Source: Zobellia barbeyronii
Lineage (GTDB): Bacteria; Bacteroidota; Bacteroidia; Flavobacteriales; Flavobacteriaceae
Direction of reading: 5' to 3'
Assembly (NCBI RefSeq): GCF_018603515.1
Contig: NZ_JACATN010000001.1
Span: forward strand, 682,001-746,000
Length of the DNA stretch: 64,000 bases
The notes under the pieces: generated by a model
Database searches by the model: none
The model's input: the letters and a program-made list of their open reading frames with translations, nothing else
What the model was told of the DNA's origin: nothing
Part shown: one piece after another, positions 8,455 to 17,006 of the stretch
How the letters are laid out: every line of letters starts with the position of its first letter
Numbering within the stretch: the stretch's first letter is position 1
Program-made: the position numbers and the translations under genes

Positions 8455-8955
8455 TTACAACACTAATTCATAACAATGAAAGGGATGCTCGCTCTGTTTG
8501 GGAAAGAAAATATCGCCCAGACGCTCAAAACCTCTAGTCTCATAAAATTTCTGGTTTCGCTTATTTTGGCTAAAAGTATCTAGCCGTACCGAAGCAAATG
8601 AATTTTTGCGCGCATAATCTTCCGCAAAGGTCATCAGTTCTTGGGCGTAGCCCTTACCTTGTAAATCAGGATGTACCGAAACTCTATGTATGTAAATATT
8701 CTTGTCCGATGGCGTTAACCACTCAATAGGCACATATTCTTCGTCCATTAGTGTGGAGAGGACAATAGTGCCAATTATTTGTCCGTCTTCTTCCAAAACA
8801 TACAGCTCTCCTCGTTCAATATCTAACTGAAAAGCCTCTTTATTTGGGTAATCTTCGTTCCATTGGTAAATACCATTTTTAATCATTGCAGCGGCACATG
8901 CTCTAGTAATGTTGAGAATTTCAGGTATTTCCGATAACTTTGCTGACCTTACCAT
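8455..8955 (-). CDS. GNAT family N-acetyltransferase
   Basis: A 166-residue acetyl-CoA-dependent transferase with the GNAT fold. The acetyl-CoA loop is seen as RVSVHPDLQGKGYAQEL (Q-x-x-G-K-G) near residues 93-108, followed by RLDTFSQNKRNQKFYETRGF, the typical motif B end. The acceptor cannot be predicted. It precedes the MATE gene on the same strand with a 10-bp gap and is divergent from the Usp gene. Confidence 0.92.
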   Translation of the reverse strand: MVRSAKLSEIPEILNITRACAAAMIKNGIYQWNEDYPNKEAFQLDIERGELYVLEEDGQIIGTIVLSTLMDEEYVPIEWLTPSDKNIYIHRVSVHPDLQGKGYAQELMTFAEDYARKNSFASVRLDTFSQNKRNQKFYETRGFERLGDIFFPKQSEHPFHCYELVL

Positions 8956-9005
8956 TTTTAGAATACTATTTTAATTGTAAATTTAAACGATAAATCCAAT
9001 AACAT

Positions 9006-9806
9006 ATGAAACATATACTAGTACCCATAGGTATTTCTCCCGATGCACACCAAACTTTACAATACGCTGTTGATTTTGCTGAGCAATTTGGTTCTCGAAT
9101 TTATGTAATGGAAGTTTTTAATGTTTCTGTGGGAGCTGGTAAAAGTTTGGCCAACGTTACTAAAAAAGTAGCAGAAAGCGGAAAAGAACGATTAAAAGAA
9201 GTAATTGATAAAATTGATGCGAAAGGCGTTAATATCACTATTGCCACATATAACGGCAGTATTGTAGATGGTTTAAAGGATATAGATAAAGAACTAGGGA
9301 TAGATCTTATTATTATGGCTCCAAGAAGTAATGATGTTACCGAAGAATTATATCTAGGAAACACTTCTGGGAAAATTATTAAACAGACAGATATACCAAC
9401 TTTAATAGTTCCTAAAGGCAGCGTAATGACACCGCCAAAAACTATTTTAACGGCTTTTAAATCAGGTATTCTTAAAAGAAACCGTATTCTGAACCCATTA
9501 TTGGATATCAAAAAGAAGTTTGGCTCTACTGTAAACTTACTTTTAGTAAAAACACCAGGTTACTCCGATGATGATTTACGAATAAATACCGCATTGATGG
9601 ATGCGAGTTCGCAAATAACAATGACAGAAGCTCCTACTACCTATCTTGGCGTACTAGAGCGTTTTGAATCTCAGCAACCAGATATGTTATGTGTTTTTAG
9701 ACACAAAAGGGGGTTCTTCAAAAAACTTTGGGAAAAGAATACCATACAAAAATCTGAATTTTCATCCCGAGTTCCTGTACTTGTACTGAGCGTAAAAAAG
9801 GATTAA
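9006..9806 (+). CDS. UspA-domain universal stress protein
   Basis: A 266-residue protein with a full Usp domain at residues 1-140 (start MKHILVPIGISPDAHQTL) and a more divergent second half that reads as a degenerate Usp repeat. The ATP-binding signature GxxG-x9-G(S/T) is not kept: where it should be the sequence is MAPRSNDVTEELYLGNTSGK, with the first glycines replaced. It therefore probably belongs to the non-ATP-binding type. Usp proteins help cells survive starvation and stress. It is monocistronic, followed by tRNA-Ala. Confidence 0.85.
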   Translation: MKHILVPIGISPDAHQTLQYAVDFAEQFGSRIYVMEVFNVSVGAGKSLANVTKKVAESGKERLKEVIDKIDAKGVNITIATYNGSIVDGLKDIDKELGIDLIIMAPRSNDVTEELYLGNTSGKIIKQTDIPTLIVPKGSVMTPPKTILTAFKSGILKRNRILNPLLDIKKKFGSTVNLLLVKTPGYSDDDLRINTALMDASSQITMTEAPTTYLGVLERFESQQPDMLCVFRHKRGFFKKLWEKNTIQKSEFSSRVPVLVLSVKKD

Positions 9807-9880
9807 ATAGGCAGCAGTAATTACTTGGCTCACAATTTTGATACTTAGTATAAAAGTATTTTCTTTACGCCAGCCTAAAA

Positions 9881-9957
<77 letters not shown>

Positions 9958-9991
9958 AAAAAACCATCAATTTTTTATTGATGGTTTTTTT
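9958..9991 (+). terminator. Intrinsic terminator of tRNA-Ala
   Basis: A 10-bp perfect stem (AACCATCAAT/ATTGATGGTT, 9962-9971 and 9977-9986) with a T5 loop and a T-run. The flanking A and T runs make it possibly bidirectional with the convergent sugar transferase gene. Confidence 0.8.
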
Positions 9992-10008
9992 ATTTATATG
10001 ATATCGTA

Positions 10009-11361
10009 TTAATATGCCTTTTCCTCTCCTCGTACCGCATTGATTACCGTCGAGAAAATAATACTTAAATCAAGGCCTAAAGACCAGCTTTCTGTATAAA
10101 ATATATCTAACCGAATACGATTCACGATATCTGCTTTTTTAATAATTTCTCCACGATACCCTTTAATCTGTGCCAGACCAGTAACACCTGGTTTTACAAA
10201 ATGTCGTACCAAATATTTATCTATGGATGTTTCGTACTTCTCTGTATGCGACTCCATATGTGGTCTTGGACCAACAACACTCATCTCTCCAAGAAAAACA
10301 TTAATAAATTGTGGCAGTTCATCAATGCTAGTTTTACGCAGTATTTTGCCTAAACGAGTAACCCGCATATCATTTTTAGTCGCCATAGCCGTATTAGCTT
10401 CTTTATTCACCGTCATGGATCTAAATTTATAGCACCAAAAAGCCTTTCTGTTTACACCATTTCTTTTTTGCTTGAATAACAACGGCCCTTTAGATTCAGA
10501 TTTCATTAAAACGAATAATAATGGAGTAAGCCATGATAGGACCGTAAGAATAACAAACGATGAAAAAACAATATCAAAAGCTCTTTTTATAACTGGTGCA
10601 TAATCTAACTCAAGAGGAGATTTCCTCATCGCTAGCACAGGTATTGTATCGTACAGTTGAATTGACATAGACCGAGAAAAAATTTCTTTGTTGTCTGGGA
10701 TAATCATCAATTTCTTAAGATTGTTATCTGCAAAGGTTACTAAATACTCGAGCTCTTTTTTTGATAATTTTGAAGCAATACAATAGATGTAGTCAATGTC
10801 ATTTTCAAGAATATATTTAAAAGAATCGTTCATCTTCCCCAAATAAGTAGGGCTCCCAGAAGTACGGTCATCAAAAAAGCCTTTATATCTATAACCAAGT
10901 TCCGGCTGGTCAAAAACCTTTCTTATTTTTTTTAAATTTCTATCCCTTCCTACGACCACCACATTTCTGAAGTTACCACCGTACAATCTATATTTTGTTC
11001 TAATCCAATAGAAAAATGACCTGTAAGCTGTTAAAAAAAAGCAAATAATAAGGAAGACCGAAGCACGATATTCAAAAGTATAAACACCATTATTTTTAAA
11101 ACCATAAAGCGCGAAGTAGGATAGTCCAAAAAGGCCTAGCAACTTAAAATATCTAGCAATATTGGTTTCAAACCGTTCCCTTCGCTCTGTAGGATAATAG
11201 TTGAAACTAAAGGTAATGATGAGCCAAGCTAAATTATAATAAAGCACATTACTCCCTGCCAGATATGTTGCCGGCGTCATAAAGTAAAGAACACTATTGA
11301 TTATAAAAAGATGTACAAGAACAGAGAAAGGAATAACTAGCAAAGACTTTTTCATAAGCAT
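10009..11361 (-). CDS. Polyprenyl-phosphate sugar-1-phosphate transferase (WcaJ-like)
   Basis: This protein starts a lipid-linked exopolysaccharide or glycan unit by moving a hexose-1-phosphate from a nucleotide sugar to undecaprenyl phosphate at the inner membrane. The 450-residue product has four N-terminal hydrophobic helices, a CoA-binding-like middle region (VVVVGRDRNLKKIRKVF), and a C-terminal PF02397 domain with KRAFDIVFS, a further helix, KQKRNGVNRKAFWCYKFRSM, DELPQFINVFLGEMSVVGPR and GVTGLAQIKGYRG. The start may be ATG 11361 or the second ATG at 11355. No other polysaccharide genes are beside it, so the product glycan is unknown. Confidence 0.92.
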   Translation of the reverse strand: MLMKKSLLVIPFSVLVHLFIINSVLYFMTPATYLAGSNVLYYNLAWLIITFSFNYYPTERRERFETNIARYFKLLGLFGLSYFALYGFKNNGVYTFEYRASVFLIICFFLTAYRSFFYWIRTKYRLYGGNFRNVVVVGRDRNLKKIRKVFDQPELGYRYKGFFDDRTSGSPTYLGKMNDSFKYILENDIDYIYCIASKLSKKELEYLVTFADNNLKKLMIIPDNKEIFSRSMSIQLYDTIPVLAMRKSPLELDYAPVIKRAFDIVFSSFVILTVLSWLTPLLFVLMKSESKGPLLFKQKRNGVNRKAFWCYKFRSMTVNKEANTAMATKNDMRVTRLGKILRKTSIDELPQFINVFLGEMSVVGPRPHMESHTEKYETSIDKYLVRHFVKPGVTGLAQIKGYRGEIIKKADIVNRIRLDIFYTESWSLGLDLSIIFSTVINAVRGEEKAY

Positions 11362-11887
11362 GAATTTTTCAAGTTGAAAAAATAAATAGTTTGCACTATC
11401 ACCTACAATAATTGTCGTCTACCTCGTGATAATATATTGGCCCCGGTTAAAGCTCAATCATATTATTTTGCACTTGAATAGACTTTGGCAAAAAATGAAT
11501 ACGTAATGAGTTCAAATAAAAAAACATGGGGGAAATAAATTTAGAAAATCCATATCAAGCCATCGCAAGCTTAATACTTTTTTCTATACGTAACATAAGT
11601 AGGTGTGCTTATATGACTTAAAATAAGTACATATTTATCAGATATTGAAGCAATTTGAAGAGTTGTTTTTAACGTTATGGAGATATCAATGCATATTCAT
11701 CAATACAACACAGAAAAACGTAGGAATTATTAAAATAAGAAGTCAGTATTCTAATATGAGACATAAAATAGCCTACAAAATCAGAGATTCTATAATTAAC
11801 ATTTCATTAAGAAATTAAGAGAGGTGTTGCTACGTTGGGGATGAACACATGAAAACCTATTTTTTTAGGTAATAGCCAAGGAAATTA
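11362..11887. other. 526-bp AT-rich gene-free region
   Basis: No supportable gene. It carries the leader of the sugar transferase gene at its left end. A near-perfect inverted repeat lies at 11611-11635 (ATATG ACTTA AAA TAAGT A CATAT). A 31-codon frame starting at ATG 11526 has no recognisable features. At the right end a weak hairpin (ACCTA/TAGGT, 11855-11870) may end the minus-strand permease transcript. The region is unusually long for this compact genome. Confidence 0.4.
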
Positions 11888-13147
11888 TTAGTTTGCTTTT
11901 CTTATTTCCTTCCAATTTAAGAGGGTGTATATTAACCCTCCTAACAAAAATGAATCTATAAAATAGGCGTGGGTCAATTGAAAGATCTCTAAATAGGTCA
12001 AAAAAGTGATACCAGAACTTACAACCCAACTAATTAGAGCTGCAGGTTCCCAATCTGTAATTTCGTTCAGCTCATACCGTTGGTTTTTTACCCAGAAAAA
12101 ATTGATGATATAAATTGCTGAAATCGATGGGGCGAGAACACCTAACAAATTTAGAAAATCGAAAAGGTATTGCGAGAATTCTAGCAATGCCAAGCCAATA
12201 CCCAAAACACTTGCAATAATTACTATTTTTTTAAATGACCACTCTGTCTTTATCGTAGAGAATGTCAATACAGTTGAGTACAGATTACTAGCATTACCGA
12301 CCCAAGTAGATACCAGTAAAAGAGCGAATGCAGGTAAAATTAAGCCGAATTCCTGCATCACCTTAATAATATCAACTTCCCCTGTTTGTATAGATGGTAT
12401 GGCACTAAATGTCAAAGCCAACGGAAACCCAATGGTAATACCTAAAACAGCAATCATACTTTGCTTGTCATTATAGATAAATCTAGAAAAGTCTGCCATC
12501 ATTACAGGAAAAAGTATAGAAGAGCCTATCAATATAGAAATAGCTTCGAACAGCGTCATCTTCGGATTTTCTGGTACCCAATCTAACAGCTCTTGAAAAG
12601 ACATTCCGTTTTCAAATGAAACGTAAATCACGTAGCATAAAAAAAGCGTCAAAAATGGCACGGCTATATTCGCTAGTTTTTCTAGACTTTTAATACCAAA
12701 GAAAGTGGTCACCGTAATTAAGGCACCCATAACAATTACAATTGGCCATTTTGGTAATTGTAGTGATAGGGTATTGAGGGCAGTATCTACTACGGCAACA
12801 GATAAAAGTTCTAGCGCTACAGAAAACCAACCCAAAAGGGTAATACCGAAAATAAAATTTATGATTTTTGCTCCTTGTTTTCCAAAACTAAAATGGAGAA
12901 TCATGTATGTAGACAGTCGCGAACGATTACCAATTTTGGTGGTAATTAAACACATAATGGTCAGCACCAAAGTTGAAAGTCCGAATGCCCAAAGAGCATT
13001 CTTAAACCCCACACTCAAAGCTACCTCAGAACCTAAATATAAAATAGGTAATGTTAGCCCTGTACCTGCAATAATAACAGCAATTAACCACCCAGATGTA
13101 AAGTCTTTCGACTGTACTTTTGTGTTGGTATATTGGTTATCTGCCAT
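11888..13147 (-). CDS. NCS1 family permease (CodB-like), copy 2
   Basis: A 419-residue inner-membrane protein with about 12 hydrophobic helices, related to NCS1 nucleobase-cation symporters such as CodB. Diagnostic stretches are TLPILYLGSEVALSVG in helix 1, IGNRSRLSTYMILHFSFGK after helix 2, and the central PVMMADFSRFIYNDKQ. Family members carry cytosine, purines, hydantoins, allantoin or related cyclic N-compounds. It is the last gene of the operon, 22 bp after pepD, and is clearly paralogous to the permease at 14613-15881. The two copies probably differ in substrate. Confidence 0.87.
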   Translation of the reverse strand: MADNQYTNTKVQSKDFTSGWLIAVIIAGTGLTLPILYLGSEVALSVGFKNALWAFGLSTLVLTIMCLITTKIGNRSRLSTYMILHFSFGKQGAKIINFIFGITLLGWFSVALELLSVAVVDTALNTLSLQLPKWPIVIVMGALITVTTFFGIKSLEKLANIAVPFLTLFLCYVIYVSFENGMSFQELLDWVPENPKMTLFEAISILIGSSILFPVMMADFSRFIYNDKQSMIAVLGITIGFPLALTFSAIPSIQTGEVDIIKVMQEFGLILPAFALLLVSTWVGNASNLYSTVLTFSTIKTEWSFKKIVIIASVLGIGLALLEFSQYLFDFLNLLGVLAPSISAIYIINFFWVKNQRYELNEITDWEPAALISWVVSSGITFLTYLEIFQLTHAYFIDSFLLGGLIYTLLNWKEIRKAN

Positions 13148-13169
13148 TGTATTTATGTATTAAAACGAA

Positions 13170-14612
13170 TTATAAGTTCTTTAATATTTCGGTAAGAAAC
13201 TTCCAGAATTTTTGTGTTGAACTAATTTGCAATCGTTCTTCTGGTGAATGGGCTCCTAGAATATTAGGGCCAAAAGATATCATTTCCATATCAGGATATG
13301 TGCCAGATAATATACCAGTTTCTAAGCCTGCATGTATAGACTTCACTGCGGGTTTTACTCCATTTAATTTTTCGTAAATAGCTACTGCCGCATGTAAAAG
13401 CTCACTATCAGGGCGAGGTTCCCAACCAGGGTAAGGTCCTATTTCAAGTACGTCACTTTCATTGAAAATACCTGTAATGGTTTCTATAATTTCTAAACGC
13501 TCTTTATCTACCGAGCTTCTCGCATGACAGGCAATCGTATACCTACCTCCTTCTAATTTAATAATAGAAATACTGTTAGAGGTCTGTACCAAATCTGGCA
13601 TTTTAGGGGTAACTCTATATACCCCGTTCGGTATCGATAGTAAACCGGAAAGCAAATAATCATGTGCATCCTTGCTCATTACAGATAGCGTAGTTGCCGT
13701 TTTTGTAGTCGTAATCGTCAATGCCGAATCTGTTGCAGCATACTGCTGTCTACTCTTACTTTCTAAGGCTTTCAGTTCACTTATAAATTCATCTAATTCT
13801 GTGGTTGGTATCGCAACTACAGCGTTACAATCTCTAGGTATTACGTTGGTTAACGTACCACCGTGTACAGACTGTATTCTACATTCTAACTTAGCAGTGA
13901 GTTCTTGTAGGCATTCTGCCATTACTTTAATAGCGTTGGCGCGATTAAGGTGAATATCTACACCCGAATGACCCCCAATTAAATTACCTACAGTTATGGT
14001 TTGCATTTCATAGGCAGCAGCGTTTAAAGTTTCTGTAGCGTAAGTTCCCTTAATTTCTACATCGGCACCGCCAGCGCAACCTATGGTTATTTCATCATCT
14101 TCTTCAGAATCAAGATTTAGTAGTATTTTACCCTTTAATTGTTTGTTGGTCAATGCCATGGCACCTGTCATTCCCATTTCTTCATCTATGGTAAAAAGCG
14201 CTTCTATCGGCGGATGAACCAAGTCGTTTGAAGATAATACGGCCATTATTGCAGCAGAACCTATACCATTATCTGCACCTAATGTGGTTTCTTTGGCCTT
14301 TACCCAATCTCCATCTATGTACATTTCAATACCTTGGGTAGCAAAATCAAATTTAGATCCAGCTTCCTTTTGGTGTACCATATCTAAGTGACCTTGTAAT
14401 ACAACAGTTTTATGATTTTCTTTTCCTGCGGATGCTGGTTTTTTGATTATGACGTTGCCTATATCATCCACTATGGTTTCCAAACCCAATGAGTTCCCAA
14501 AGGCAATCATGAATTGAATGATTTCTTCTTCTTTGGTGGATGCCCTAGGAATTGAGTTAATTGACTCGAAATGTTGCCAAATGGCATTAGGTTTTAAATC
14601 GTTAAGAACCAT
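13170..14612 (-). CDS. pepD: Aminoacyl-histidine dipeptidase (PepD, M20 family)
   Basis: PepD is a cytoplasmic di-zinc dipeptidase with broad activity on Xaa-His and other unusual dipeptides such as carnosine. The 480-residue length is standard. Metal and catalytic motifs are visible: QGHLDMVHQ (His and Asp), LGADNGIGSA (bridging Asp), TIDEEMGMTGA (catalytic Glu-Glu), LNLDSEEDDEITIGCAGG, and C-terminal IHAGLETGI (His). Its ATG abuts the TAA of the upstream permease with no gap, so it is translated as part of the operon. Being placed between two permeases suggests the transported compound is a peptide-like amide. Confidence 0.93.
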   Translation of the reverse strand: MVLNDLKPNAIWQHFESINSIPRASTKEEEIIQFMIAFGNSLGLETIVDDIGNVIIKKPASAGKENHKTVVLQGHLDMVHQKEAGSKFDFATQGIEMYIDGDWVKAKETTLGADNGIGSAAIMAVLSSNDLVHPPIEALFTIDEEMGMTGAMALTNKQLKGKILLNLDSEEDDEITIGCAGGADVEIKGTYATETLNAAAYEMQTITVGNLIGGHSGVDIHLNRANAIKVMAECLQELTAKLECRIQSVHGGTLTNVIPRDCNAVVAIPTTELDEFISELKALESKSRQQYAATDSALTITTTKTATTLSVMSKDAHDYLLSGLLSIPNGVYRVTPKMPDLVQTSNSISIIKLEGGRYTIACHARSSVDKERLEIIETITGIFNESDVLEIGPYPGWEPRPDSELLHAAVAIYEKLNGVKPAVKSIHAGLETGILSGTYPDMEMISFGPNILGAHSPEERLQISSTQKFWKFLTEILKNL

Positions 14613-15881
14613 TTACTTTATTATTTTTTTAAGGATAAGGTATAAGATGAAAGCCACTAAAAAGGAATCGAAAAATGAAATGGTAGTTAATGTCATATAA
14701 TCGTATGCACCTAAATAGGCCACAATACAGGCTACGATCCAACTAATACCAGCTGCTAAGTCAAAATTAGGAAGGCTGTCAAAATCTTTTAAATCATAAT
14801 TTTGCTTTTTCACAAAAAAGAAATCCGCAATAAAAATAGCCGATACTGGCGGAATGAAAATACTCGAAATATTAAGGAAATCGATAAAATAGCCGGTAAC
14901 TCCTGCAATTGCCAAAATAGTACCGATAGCACTTGCAACAAGCCCTATACGCCAATTACCCTGTTTTGTAAAAATTGTGGAAAAGGTAAGTACTGTAGAA
15001 TATAGATTTGCAGAATTGGTTGTCCAAGTCGAGAATATTAAAATAAGTAAGGCTGGTAGCGTTAAGCTTAAGCCTATCATAATTTTCATAATATCGATTT
15101 CACCAGTAGTCAAACTTGGTATACCACCTGCCAATAATACAATTGGGAACCCAATGGCCAAACCCAAAACTGCCAATAAACTATCTTTATCTGTTCTTGC
15201 GAATCGAGAATAATCTGGCATAAGCACGGGAGTCAATATCGCCATACCTACCACGGCAGAAATGGCTTCTCGAATTCCTATTCCGCCAGAACCTTCAAAT
15301 GCAATTATAACATCCCACTCGCTTCCTCCTAAAGAGGTAAACAGTACAAACACCATAAATATGAGTAGTAACGGTACCGAGATATTAGATAACTTTTCCA
15401 TTGCCTTAATACCGTAAAGTGCCGTCAATGTCATTAAAGCACTGCCGATTAAAATACTTATCCAGGCGGGAAAATTCCATCCTAATAACTGTGTAAAGGC
15501 ATCGTTTAATGAGGTTCCGAAGATTTCAATAGTTACTGCATACCAGCCTAATAGTGTTACACCTACAATGACATTTATGAGTTTTGCCCCCATTTTACCA
15601 AAAGGAAAATGCAACAGCATATAGGTAGATAAGCGTGTACGGTTACCAATTACAGCGGTAATACCACATAGCACACTAAGCACAAGACAGACACCTACAA
15701 AAATCCAAATAGCGGTACTCATACCTACAGATTGGGTTACTTCTGCACCTAAAAACAGTACGGGAAGCGTAATACCAATACCAACGATAATACCAGCGAT
15801 ACGAAGACCATGAACGGTCTTTTCTTCGGGTACTTTCGTTCTGGAGTAATCGTCGTTTCCCTGTTCTGCTTCAATTGACAT
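14613..15881 (-). CDS. NCS1 family permease (CodB-like), copy 1
   Basis: A 422-residue inner-membrane protein with about 12 hydrophobic helices. It shares with copy 2 the segments GNRTRLSTYMLLHFPFGKMG, VTLLGWYAV and PVLMPDYSRFARTDKDSLLA, so the pair comes from duplication within the operon. Family knowledge points to import of a cyclic N-containing compound with a cation. It starts 2 bp after the M29/NicX-like gene and runs directly into pepD, so the three are certainly one transcript. The substrate is unknown. Confidence 0.87.
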   Translation of the reverse strand: MSIEAEQGNDDYSRTKVPEEKTVHGLRIAGIIVGIGITLPVLFLGAEVTQSVGMSTAIWIFVGVCLVLSVLCGITAVIGNRTRLSTYMLLHFPFGKMGAKLINVIVGVTLLGWYAVTIEIFGTSLNDAFTQLLGWNFPAWISILIGSALMTLTALYGIKAMEKLSNISVPLLLIFMVFVLFTSLGGSEWDVIIAFEGSGGIGIREAISAVVGMAILTPVLMPDYSRFARTDKDSLLAVLGLAIGFPIVLLAGGIPSLTTGEIDIMKIMIGLSLTLPALLILIFSTWTTNSANLYSTVLTFSTIFTKQGNWRIGLVASAIGTILAIAGVTGYFIDFLNISSIFIPPVSAIFIADFFFVKKQNYDLKDFDSLPNFDLAAGISWIVACIVAYLGAYDYMTLTTISFFDSFLVAFILYLILKKIIK

Positions 15882-15883
15882 AG

Positions 15884-16936
15884 TTATGCGCCTATTAGTT
15901 TCTCTGCTAAAGGTTTTAAATCTGGATGCGTATATACGCCATCTTCAACAATCTGTACATCATCAAGGTAAATACTTACTTTACCCACAATACCATCAAA
16001 ATGAGATTTAGCTACTTGACCTAACGGAGGCATATCCATCGGACTTGTATGACCGAAGCCAAAATCTACGCCACCCCACACACGTTCGTCTTCTACAACC
16101 TCTCCTCGCATTTTACGAATACTAGGGTTAAGACCAAACATATTATGCGATATTTTGTACATATTAGGATCGTTGAATGATGCAAGGTACTCCTTAAATT
16201 TCTCTGCCTCTGCGGGCGTACCCTTTACATCAGCAATCTTACTATCTTTCATTACAAATTCTATTCGGTTATCGGTACCGTAAACATTTGCATTCATTAA
16301 AAGATCAAAAACAATGGTGCCATTCATGCTTTCTATCTTAGGAACCATGTTTACATACCCCGGAGCGGTACCAAATTTAGGCATAGAGAAGTCGCCATCG
16401 TCAATATCAAACGTATAATTTAGGTCAATGTCATAAGATACATCTGTACCATTATCGCTAGTAATGCGAATTGTTTTACACTTCAAAACCATGTCACGGA
16501 CCTTATTAAGCATTTCACCTAGATCTGCTACTTTGTATCCTGTAAAAGTTCTTAAAAGGGATTGCACGCTAGAGTCGGCAATAATTAAATAACGTAACCT
16601 TTTGTTATTTTTAAAAGCATTCTCCCAAATATCAGAATATAAAAGGATGGTGGAATTACACTCCAACCAAACGTCTACATTACTTAAAGCTCCAGTTAAA
16701 GCCTCTGCTGGCCAATCTTTCATACCTGCTTGCCCGTCTTTTTCTGCTTTAGGCATCCAGATTAATAAAGGTTTACCTCCAACGGCATAAACCGCCTCGG
16801 CAAATGCGTTCATAAGTAAAGGGTCGTTACCTGAATCTGCTGTTATAGCAACTGATTCCCCTGCTGTTACTTTAAACATATCTTGCATGATTACCTTGGC
16901 TACCAAGGCACGTTCTAAATTGTAATTGGTGCTCAT
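15884..16936 (-). CDS. M29 aminopeptidase / NicX-like metalloenzyme
   Basis: A 350-residue protein of the fold shared by thermophilic (M29) aminopeptidases and 2,5-dihydroxypyridine 5,6-dioxygenase NicX, which has the same length. Candidate metal ligands are His264, Glu284 (DERVWGGVDFGFG), His296 and the His312-x-Asp314 pair (KSHFDG). The usual M29 ligand His in the DENaaCHlAlG region is not kept, so it is not a standard M29 peptidase. It may cleave an amide or open a ring. It lies 70 bp after the TonB receptor, behind a hairpin terminator, and leads the permease-pepD-permease cluster. The family is likely; the reaction is unknown. Confidence 0.65.
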   Translation of the reverse strand: MSTNYNLERALVAKVIMQDMFKVTAGESVAITADSGNDPLLMNAFAEAVYAVGGKPLLIWMPKAEKDGQAGMKDWPAEALTGALSNVDVWLECNSTILLYSDIWENAFKNNKRLRYLIIADSSVQSLLRTFTGYKVADLGEMLNKVRDMVLKCKTIRITSDNGTDVSYDIDLNYTFDIDDGDFSMPKFGTAPGYVNMVPKIESMNGTIVFDLLMNANVYGTDNRIEFVMKDSKIADVKGTPAEAEKFKEYLASFNDPNMYKISHNMFGLNPSIRKMRGEVVEDERVWGGVDFGFGHTSPMDMPPLGQVAKSHFDGIVGKVSIYLDDVQIVEDGVYTHPDLKPLAEKLIGA

Positions 16937-16954
16937 ATGTATTTTTATTTTGTT

Positions 16955-16988
16955 GAAAAAAAGAGTGCAGAAAATTCTAACTACACTC
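16955..16988 (-). terminator. Intercistronic terminator after the TonB receptor gene
   Basis: On the minus strand, GAGTGTAG and CTGCACTC (forward 16963-16970 and 16981-16988) form an 8-bp stem with one G-U pair, followed by a T7 run. It lies between the receptor stop and the next ATG and would reduce transcription of the four downstream genes. Confidence 0.65.
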
Positions 16989-17006
16989 CCATTTATTGAA
17001 AAGTTA

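Noticed and set aside
11526-11621. 31-codon frame starting MGEINLENPYQAIASL
   Set aside because: No hydrophobic span, no promoter and no link to a neighbour; can easily arise by chance in AT-rich DNA.
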